Origin: Desulfuromonadaceae bacterium UBA6124
GTDB taxonomy: Bacteria > Desulfobacterota > Desulfuromonadia > Desulfuromonadales > Trichloromonadaceae
Length of the DNA: 5,882 bases
NCBI GenBank assembly: GCA_002423365.1
Contig: DIVU01000021.1
Span: forward strand, 1 to 5,882
Reading direction: 5' to 3'
How positions within the stretch are numbered: the first letter of the stretch is position 1; the number at the start of each line of letters is the position of its first letter. A program made the position numbers and the translations under genes. The notes beneath the pieces were generated by a model. That model was not told where the DNA came from. It was given only the letters and a program-made list of their open reading frames with translations, and did not search any database. Positions 1-4,622 of this stretch are shown here, one piece after another.

Positions 1-158
1 TCGGCCCGAAACTTTCCTTCAAGCATCAGCCGACGGCGATCAACGCGGGTGTTCTGATCACCTACCCCGTCTACCGCTGGTACGAAAATCCCAAGGGCAC
101 CCCCTCGGACAGCTATCGGTTCGAGATCAAGCTGAGCAAGGTTTTTGATCTGTTCTGA
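1..158 (+). CDS. C-terminus of a probable outer-membrane beta-barrel protein (5' end outside the window)
   Basis: Codons run in frame from base 3 to a TGA at 156-158, giving the last 51 residues; the start lies upstream of the window. Seen directly: the tail alternates hydrophobic and polar residues (YRFEIKLSKVFDLF) and ends in phenylalanine. This is the usual signature of the last strand of a Gram-negative outer-membrane beta-barrel, the signal recognised by the BAM assembly machinery. An earlier hydrophobic and aromatic stretch (AGVLITYPVYRWYEN) would be the preceding strand, joined by a short polar turn rich in Gly, Pro, Ser and Asp. The style recalls the barrel transporters annotated as SphA/MetA-pathway phenol-degradation proteins, but 51 residues are too few to assign a family. 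The gene converges on the minus-strand block and ends 18 bases before a strong hairpin terminator. Confidence 0.72.
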   Translation, partial: GPKLSFKHQPTAINAGVLITYPVYRWYENPKGTPSDSYRFEIKLSKVFDLF

Positions 159-176
159 AATAATTGATCCGAACAT

Positions 177-227
177 AAAAGCCAAGCGCCCCATTCGGAG
201 TAAGCCCGGATGGGGCGCTTGGCTTTT
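177..227. terminator. Bidirectional intrinsic terminator between convergent genes
   Basis: Bases 177-194 (AAAAGCCAAGCGCCCCAT) are perfectly complementary to 210-227. The stem extends inward through a G-U pair and three G-C pairs (195-198 with 206-209), leaving a 7-base loop and about 22 pairs in all. The A-run at one foot and T-run at the other give a U-tract after the hairpin on either strand. It sits 18 bases after the stop of the plus-strand barrel gene and 16 bases after the stop of the minus-strand 77-codon gene, so it can end both transcripts. Confidence 0.93.
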
Positions 228-243
228 GTTGTGGATAGATCGC

Positions 244-477
244 TTACGCCTTCGGCCCGCCGCCGTTGTTGCCCATCATCATGGCGAACTGAAGCAGTTG
301 CTGCAAATCCATGCCGCTTTCCTTGAGAATACCGAGAAAGACGGGGAAGAGCTGCATGAGAAAGGCGGGATCCTTGACCGCGTCGACGGCGAGGGGGGAG
401 AGGGTTTCGAGCATGAAGGCTTTTTTCTGCTCGGGTTCGAGGGCGAGGACGGCGGTTTTGAGTTCTTCGACGGTCAT
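244..477 (-). CDS. Small helical protein of unknown function, 77 residues, downstream of lon
   Basis: ATG at 477-475 and TAA at 246-244, preceded by GGAG with 5 bases to the start, which is a good ribosome-binding site. I do not recognise the family. The sequence (MTVEELKTAVLALEPEQKKAF at the start) is rich in Leu, Ala, Glu and Lys and looks all-helical. A hydrophobic middle segment (residues about 39-52, FLMQLFPVFLGILK) is followed by an amphipathic helix (MDLQQLLQFAMMM) and a flexible Gly-rich tail (GNNGGGPKA). No signal peptide, cysteine pair or metal-site motif is visible. It has the orderly look of a real, soluble or membrane-associated small protein. It lies 111 bases after the lon stop on the same strand, with a palindromic repeat between them. 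It may be read from the lon transcript or from an unseen promoter. The terminator at 177-227 closes it. Confidence 0.75.
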   Translation of the reverse strand: MTVEELKTAVLALEPEQKKAFMLETLSPLAVDAVKDPAFLMQLFPVFLGILKESGMDLQQLLQFAMMMGNNGGGPKA

Positions 478-512
478 TTCAACTCCGGTGATTGGTTGTT
501 AGTGATTGGGTC

Positions 513-590
513 AACCCCCCTCGATCCCCCCTTGTCAGGGGGGAGGTCATAATAGCCCCTCCCCTGATAAGGGGAGGCGGGGGAGGGGTT
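513..590. repeat. Imperfect palindromic repeat (REP/MITE-like) made of two G/C-run hairpins, overlapping the lon stop
   Basis: The element is an inverted repeat centred near 551. Bases 513-551 and the complement of 552-590 align as two diverged copies of one unit, both starting AACCCC and both holding a C-run, a six-base loop and a G-run. The left hairpin is TCCCCCC-TTGTCA-GGGGGGA (525-544). The right is CCTCCCC-TGATAA-GGGGAGG (558-577), whose loop read on the other strand is TTATCA, one base from the left loop. The outer ends AACCCC (513-518) and GGGGTT (585-590) also pair. Similar C-run/TTATCA/G-run palindromes are, from memory, scattered between genes in many GC-rich bacteria; copy number in this genome cannot be judged here. 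It occupies most of the lon to 77-codon gene gap and could protect the lon mRNA 3' end or weaken read-through. It lacks a U-tract, so it is not a canonical terminator. Confidence 0.85.
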
Positions 591-3012
591 AAGATGCCAA
601 GGCGATGCGGAAGACGTCGGTGTATTCGGCGGCGAAATGAACTTCGATCCCTTCGCGCAGGTAGTCGGGGAGTTCTTCGAAGTCCTTGCGGTTGCCTTCG
701 GGGAAGATCAGGGTCGTAAGCCCGGCGCGGCGGGCGGCGATCGTCTTTTCCTTGACCCCGCCGATGGGCAGCACCCGGCCGGTGAGGGTCAGCTCGCCGG
801 TCATGCCGAGGCGTTTTCGCACCGGCTTCCCGGTAATCATCGACAGCAGCGCGGTGGTCATGGTGACTCCCGCCGAGGGGCCGTCCTTGGGGGTAGCGCC
901 GGCCGGGACATGGAGATGGACGAAGTGGGTGTCGAAGTAGTCTTCGGCGGTGCCGTACTCCTTGAGATGGGCCATGACATAGGAATAGGCGATCTCCGAG
1001 CTTTCGACCATAACCTTGCCGAGCTGGCCGGTCTGCTTAAAGCCCTTGCCCTTGCTCGGCATGGCGGTCGCCTCGATCTGCAGGGTGACACCCCCCATGC
1101 TGGTCCAGGCCAGACCGGTGACGACGCCGGGGACGTTCTCGAAAACCTCGTCGGCGACAAAGACCGGTTTGCCGAGGTAGGTTTCGACCTCCTTCTTGCC
1201 GATGACAATATTCTCGCTCCGCCCGCCGGCGAACTCCATCGCCGCCTTGCGCATGATCTTCTTGATTCGGTTCTCCAGGCTGCGCACCCCGGCCTCGCGG
1301 GCGTAGCCGTCGATGATGGTCACCAGCGCTTCTTTGCGGATGCTCACCTGGCCTTTTTGCAGGCCGTGGTTCTTGAGGGCCTTGGGGATCAGGTAGCGCT
1401 TGGCGATTTCCACTTTCTCCTCGAGGATGTACCCCGACAGGCGGATCAGCTCCATGCGGTCGAGGAGCGGCGCCGGGATGGTGTCGAGTTGGTTGGCGGT
1501 GGCGACGAAGAGGACGTTGGAGAGGTCGAAGGGGACATCCAGATAGTGGTCGCGGAAGCTGCCGTTCTGCTCGGGGTCGAGCACCTCCAACAGGGCCGAT
1601 GCCGGATCTCCCTGATAGCTGGCGCCGATCTTGTCGATTTCGTCGAGCATCAGCACCGGGTTGGCGGTGCCGGCGCTCTTCATCGCTTGGATGAATTTGC
1701 CCGGCATGGCGCCGATGTAGGTGCGGCGGTGTCCCTTGATCTCCGCTTCGTCGCGCATGCCGCCCAGGGAGAAGCGGTAGAACTGCCGGCCGAGGGCATC
1801 GGCGATGCTCTTGCCGACCGAGGTCTTCCCGACGCCGGGGGGGCCGACCAGGCAGAGGATCGAGCCGGAGATGTCGCCTTTGAGCTTGCCGACGGCAATG
1901 AATTCGAGGATGCGCTCCTTGACGTCGTCGAGACCGTAGTGGTCGCGGTCGAGCATTTTACGCGCCCGGTCGAGCTTGTAGCTGTCCTTGCTGAACTTGC
2001 CCCAGGGGAGGATGGTCAGCCACTCGAGATAGTTGCGCGAGACGTTGTATTCCGGCGACGACGGCTCGATCAGTTGCAGCTTTTCCAGCTCATCGTCTAC
2101 CGCCTTCTGCGCCTCGGCATTGAGCTTGAGTCCTTCCAGCCGCTGCTGAAACTTCTCGATCTCGGTCGTCTTCCCTTCCTTTTCCAGCCCCAGTTCCTTC
2201 TTGATCTCCTTGAGCTGGGCCTTGAGGAAGAACTCCCGCTGTTGGGCCGAGACCTTCTCCTCGATCTGCTTGGTGATCTTGGTCTGCAGGCGCGAAACCT
2301 CCAGTTCCTTTTTCAACGCCACCAGCACCCGGTCGATGCGCCGGCGCACGTCGAAGGTTTCGAGAATTCCCTGCAATTCCTGGCCATCGGCACTCGTCAG
2401 GTTGGCGGCGAAATCGGCCAGCCGCCCGGGATCATTCATGCTGGAGCGGTTGAGAAAGAGCTTGATCTCTTCCGAGTAGAGGGGATTGATCTGCACCAGC
2501 TCCTTGAGGGTGGCGATGATCGCCATGGAATAGGCCTTGAGCTCGGGATTGACCGACAGTTCGGCGCCGTAGTGGTAGCGCGCCCGGGCGAAGAGCCCTT
2601 CGGGGGTCTCGGTCAGCTCTTCGATGGAAAAGCGCTCCAGGCAGTTGATGAGAAAATGGATGCTGTCGTCGTCGGTATGGATGACCTTGACGATCTTGCC
2701 GACCACGCCGATTTTGTGCAGGTTTTCCGGCGAGTCCTCCCGCTCCAGGTCGCGCACCATGACCAGCCCCAAGGCCTGGGACGGGCTCTCCAGTGCCTTC
2801 TTCACCGATTGGACTTGATGCGGGCCAGTGGCCGCCATGGGGATCAGCAGGCTGGGGAAGGCCGGGCGCGGCCGCAGGGGAAGAATCGGTAGGCCGATCG
2901 GGAGAATATCGGCGGCCAGCACCAGTTCGGAAGGCTGGGAGGACGGGTCAGGGGGTTCGGGGGTTTCGGGGCTTTCGTCGATGTCGATCGAGGTTTCTTT
3001 ATCTTTAGCCAT
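589..3012 (-). CDS. lon: ATP-dependent Lon protease (LonA type)
   Basis: Cytoplasmic AAA+ serine protease of 807 residues, close to the usual 780-820 of LonA. It unfolds and degrades damaged proteins and short-lived regulators in a hexameric chamber. Numbered from MAKDKE: an acidic, Pro-rich leader (1-40); the N-terminal substrate-binding domain (about 42-200, starting LPILPLRPRPAFP); a charged coiled coil (about 220-315); and an AAA+ module with Walker A GPPGVGKT (390-397), Walker B VLMLDEID (453-460), sensor-1 Asn507, arginine finger Arg519 and sensor-2 Arg577. The protease domain carries Ser713 in PKDGPSAG and Lys756 in GGVKEK, so the catalytic dyad is intact. Start choice: the frame is open to a TTG at 3033, but ATG 3012 has AAAGGAG 10 bases upstream, and the TTG would lie over that site. 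The gene has its own promoter (3051-3079). The stop codon is formed at the edge of the palindromic repeat. Confidence 0.98.
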   Translation of the reverse strand: MAKDKETSIDIDESPETPEPPDPSSQPSELVLAADILPIGLPILPLRPRPAFPSLLIPMAATGPHQVQSVKKALESPSQALGLVMVRDLEREDSPENLHKIGVVGKIVKVIHTDDDSIHFLINCLERFSIEELTETPEGLFARARYHYGAELSVNPELKAYSMAIIATLKELVQINPLYSEEIKLFLNRSSMNDPGRLADFAANLTSADGQELQGILETFDVRRRIDRVLVALKKELEVSRLQTKITKQIEEKVSAQQREFFLKAQLKEIKKELGLEKEGKTTEIEKFQQRLEGLKLNAEAQKAVDDELEKLQLIEPSSPEYNVSRNYLEWLTILPWGKFSKDSYKLDRARKMLDRDHYGLDDVKERILEFIAVGKLKGDISGSILCLVGPPGVGKTSVGKSIADALGRQFYRFSLGGMRDEAEIKGHRRTYIGAMPGKFIQAMKSAGTANPVLMLDEIDKIGASYQGDPASALLEVLDPEQNGSFRDHYLDVPFDLSNVLFVATANQLDTIPAPLLDRMELIRLSGYILEEKVEIAKRYLIPKALKNHGLQKGQVSIRKEALVTIIDGYAREAGVRSLENRIKKIMRKAAMEFAGGRSENIVIGKKEVETYLGKPVFVADEVFENVPGVVTGLAWTSMGGVTLQIEATAMPSKGKGFKQTGQLGKVMVESSEIAYSYVMAHLKEYGTAEDYFDTHFVHLHVPAGATPKDGPSAGVTMTTALLSMITGKPVRKRLGMTGELTLTGRVLPIGGVKEKTIAARRAGLTTLIFPEGNRKDFEELPDYLREGIEVHFAAEYTDVFRIALAS

Positions 3013-3022
3013 GAATGGTCCG

Positions 3023-3029
3023 CTCCTTT
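3023..3029 (-). promoter_or_regulatory. Ribosome-binding site that fixes the lon start at 3012
   Basis: Read on the minus strand, bases 3029-3023 are AAAGGAG, a near-perfect Shine-Dalgarno sequence 10 bases before the ATG at 3012-3010. The longer reading from TTG 3033 would place the start codon just upstream of this site, with no equally good site of its own, and would add only seven residues that do not look like the family N-terminus. Confidence 0.8.
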
Positions 3030-3050
3030 GCAAATCCCGGTGTCCGTCGC

Positions 3051-3079
3051 AACCTAATCATTCCGGTGGGGTTTGTCAA
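3051..3079 (-). promoter_or_regulatory. Sigma70-like promoter of lon
   Basis: On the minus strand, a perfect TTGACA (-35, bases 3079-3074) is followed after exactly 17 bases by TAGGTT (-10, bases 3056-3051), which keeps the three most conserved positions of TATAAT. Transcription would start near 3044, leaving a leader of about 30 bases that holds the ribosome-binding site. The promoter lies in the 94-base gap after the regulator gene, so lon need not depend on read-through. I see no convincing sigma32 heat-shock promoter or CIRCE element here. Confidence 0.65.
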
Positions 3080-3106
3080 CCGGGCGCTGCCGGACGGGGA
3101 AGCGGT

Positions 3107-4369
3107 TCAGAAGTTGGCGAGGCGTTCGAGAAGTTCCTTGCGTCCCGAGACCTCGAGCTTTTCGTAAATCCGTTTCATGTAGGTCTTGACCGAGGATTCG
3201 GAAATGGCCAGTTTCTCAGCCGTTTCCCGGTAGGTCTGACCGGTGAGAGAGTAGGAGAGCACCAGGCATTCCCGTTCGGAAAGGAGAAGGCGGATGTTGC
3301 ACGGCATTTGCGTGACCGCTGCCGGCTTTAAAGTTTCGGTGAAATTGGGCGGGCTCTCTTTTTCGTCCTCTGTGCTGACCGGTCGAGCCGTCGACCGGGC
3401 GGCGAGGAAAAGGATGAGGAGGGAAGAGTAAAGGACCAGATTGCCGGCGGTAGCGATGCCTCTTGGGGCGGCATCCAGATGCCGCCCCAAGAGGCCCCCC
3501 GCGAAGAGCCCCAGGCAGAGGAAGGCGTTGCCGAGGGCAAAGGCCCGTAAGGGGATTTCCCGGCGGAGTAGAAAGGCCAGCAGAAAGAAATCGACGAAGC
3601 CGGCACCCGTCTGCATGGCATACATGCTGGCGTTCACGGCCGGTCCCCACTGCAGCAAGACAAAGGCCAGCATGGCGAAAAAAAATCCGCAGAGCAAAGG
3701 GGTTTCCAGCCGGATGCGGACCACTCGGGCGGCAATCCCGACGGCGGCTATGTAAAAGATCAGTTCCAGGCCAGGAAAGACGGCATGCTGCTGGTAGGCG
3801 GGAAAAAGATGTCCGTACATCAAGCCGCCGGACAAATGATAGATGAGAATCAGGGGCAGGTAGCGCCAGACTTCCGCCGGAAGTTCCCGAGGGGGTTGAC
3901 GAGGGTACGGCTGCGTCAGGAAAAGCAGCAAGGGCAGTACGGCGGCGAGCAAGAACCAGGGATTTCCCGAGGCGGAGAGGGGGAGCAGAAGCAGGGCGAG
4001 ATTGCCTGCGACCAGGCCGATGACGACTTGCCGGACGGGATTCGGTGTCCCGCCCATGGATTGGCCGGCCGCCAGCAGGAGCGGGGCCGCGCAGATGCCG
4101 AGCAGGAACAGGAGCCATGGCGCTCCGGCGGGCCAGAAGCCTGTGGCGAGGGTCAGCAGTAGGACGCCCGGAACCGCCGCAGGGACCAGCCGTCGAAGAG
4201 GGATGGCCGCCGGCATGAGGCCGGCCAGCACCAGGGCGAGGATGTGGGCCGGAAGGAACCAGAGGCTGGGATTACGCACCCCCGCCGCGGCGGCAAGTGG
4301 GCCGTCCATGGGCAGGGCCAAAAGCCAGAAAACGAATGCGGCGAAAGAAAGGGCGGGAGTCAGGGGCAT
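3107..4369 (-). CDS. Membrane-embedded LuxR-type transcriptional regulator with 12 predicted transmembrane helices
   Basis: 420 residues. Residues 1-325 are strongly hydrophobic, and I count about 12 membrane segments (near 5-20, 35-55, 63-79, 84-102, 114-131, 137-152, 167-187, 199-216, 223-240, 250-268, 277-296, 305-325), a count typical of major-facilitator-type folds. An even number puts both ends in the cytoplasm. A charged linker (326-358, with TEDEKES) leads to a LuxR/GerE helix-turn-helix (about 360-420). It starts LLLSERECLVL, has the scaffold helix YRETAEKLAIS and the recognition helix SESSVKTYMKRIYEKL, and ends SGRKELLERL, all fitting the family pattern. There is no receiver, PAS or autoinducer domain, so the membrane part is the likely sensor; the ligand is unknown. 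The ATG at 4369 begins the first helix but has no clear Shine-Dalgarno sequence. The gene is divergent from an outer-membrane protein gene, its likely target by inference. It contains a perfect inverted repeat at 3458-3495. Confidence 0.9.
   Translation of the reverse strand: MPLTPALSFAAFVFWLLALPMDGPLAAAAGVRNPSLWFLPAHILALVLAGLMPAAIPLRRLVPAAVPGVLLLTLATGFWPAGAPWLLFLLGICAAPLLLAAGQSMGGTPNPVRQVVIGLVAGNLALLLLPLSASGNPWFLLAAVLPLLLFLTQPYPRQPPRELPAEVWRYLPLILIYHLSGGLMYGHLFPAYQQHAVFPGLELIFYIAAVGIAARVVRIRLETPLLCGFFFAMLAFVLLQWGPAVNASMYAMQTGAGFVDFFLLAFLLRREIPLRAFALGNAFLCLGLFAGGLLGRHLDAAPRGIATAGNLVLYSSLLILFLAARSTARPVSTEDEKESPPNFTETLKPAAVTQMPCNIRLLLSERECLVLSYSLTGQTYRETAEKLAISESSVKTYMKRIYEKLEVSGRKELLERLANF
3458..3495. 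repeat. Perfect 18-base inverted repeat inside the membrane-regulator gene
   Basis: Bases 3458-3475 (GCCTCTTGGGGCGGCATC) are the exact reverse complement of 3478-3495, with only CA between them. The transcript would fold into a very stable hairpin of about 17 pairs with a four-base loop. It lies within the coding sequence, over codons for roughly residues 292-305 (LLGRHLDAAPRGIA), the loop between predicted membrane helices 11 and 12. No U-tract follows, so it is not an ordinary terminator. The frame passes through it intact. It could be a product of template switching that perfected an earlier imperfect palindrome, or an mRNA structure that slows translation or RNA decay. Confidence 0.95.
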
Positions 4370-4434
4370 GGTTTATTTCTAGACGGCTATAGAGAGTGTG
4401 ATGGGCGGCCTCGAATCTGTGATGAAAATCTTAC

Positions 4435-4463
4435 GTTATATCCAACAAAAAAGGCAAAAAAAC
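4435..4463 (-). promoter_or_regulatory. Weak candidate promoter of the membrane-regulator gene
   Basis: On the minus strand, TATAAC (bases 4440-4435) matches five of six positions of the -10 consensus. The -35 position 17 bases upstream falls in a T-run (GTTTTT, 4463-4458) with little likeness to TTGACA, so it would depend on the A/T tract or on an activator. Transcription would start near 4428, giving a leader of about 58 bases. No better pair is visible upstream of this gene. Confidence 0.3.
4447..4462. other. Pair of A-tracts in the divergent regulatory region
   Basis: Runs of six A (4447-4452) and seven A (4456-4462) start nine bases apart, near one helical turn, in an AT-rich stretch inside otherwise GC-rich DNA. 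Such phased tracts can bend DNA or act as UP-like elements. They abut the dyad at 4461-4490 and lie between the candidate divergent promoters. Confidence 0.45.
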
Positions 4464-4490
4464 CGGAAGTTGACAAATAGTCGACTGGTT
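4461..4490. promoter_or_regulatory. Dyad, candidate operator for the divergent regulator
   Basis: AGTTGAC (4468-4474) and GTCGACT (4480-4486) form an inverted repeat with one mismatch around a five-base centre (AAATA). Outer AACC (4461-4464) and GGTT (4487-4490) extend the symmetry after a three-base offset. The core spans 19 bases, a size suited to a dimeric helix-turn-helix regulator. It lies between the divergent genes, immediately upstream of the candidate -35 of the plus-strand gene, where a LuxR-type activator would usually bind. The link to the neighbouring regulator is inferred from position alone. Confidence 0.4.
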
Positions 4491-4518
4491 TTGAAAGTAC
4501 TCCCGTCATTAGTATTAA
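4491..4518 (+). promoter_or_regulatory. Candidate promoter of the outer-membrane protein gene
   Basis: TTGAAA (4491-4496) matches five of six positions of the -35 consensus, and TATTAA (4513-4518) matches four of six of the -10, with a 16-base spacer. Transcription would start near 4525, leaving a leader of nearly 100 bases before the ATG at 4623. The leader can form only weak hairpins (4519-4539, and TCCCGG at 4582-4587 with CTGGGA at 4605-4610 just before the start). I recognise no riboswitch in it. Confidence 0.4.
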
Positions 4519-4622
4519 CGAAAAGTTATCGCTTTTTCGGGGCGGATTATTCGATAGACATCACGCGAAAGGCCTTGGCCGTCCCGGAGTTTACAATCAA
4601 CCAGCTGGGAAAGGGTGGAAGA

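Noticed and set aside
145..552. 135-codon plus-strand frame across the terminator and the 77-codon gene
   Set aside because: It begins inside the end of the barrel gene, runs through the terminator hairpin, has no ribosome-binding site, and is antisense to the better-supported small gene.
637..2892. Long open frame (751 codons) on the plus strand
   Set aside because: It lies wholly opposite lon, whose domains and catalytic residues are intact. Its translation is low-complexity Gly/Asp/Leu-rich, as expected from a GC-rich antisense frame.
3080..3093. CCGG-GCGCTG-CCGG hairpin as a terminator between the regulator gene and lon
   Set aside because: The stem has only four pairs and no U-tract follows. 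It is too weak to call, and transcription may run on into lon.
3216..4118. 300-codon minus-strand frame within the regulator gene
   Set aside because: It overlaps the membrane-LuxR gene in another frame, and its Pro/Arg/Ser-rich translation has no domain. The regulator frame has clear helices and a helix-turn-helix.
4282..4293. 12-base palindrome CCGCCGCGGCGG
   Set aside because: It is low-complexity GC sequence encoding an Ala run in the regulator, which GC-rich codon use explains.
4470..4475. Perfect TTGACA as the -35 of the barrel gene
   Set aside because: No acceptable -10 lies 16-19 bases downstream (GAAAGT at 17 bases). The hexamer overlaps the dyad and is better explained as part of it.
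4519..4622. Possible riboswitch, such as cyclic-di-GMP, in the barrel-gene leader
   Set aside because: Only short, weak hairpins are present, and I could not match the conserved bases of the cyclic-di-GMP-I motif or any other class I know.
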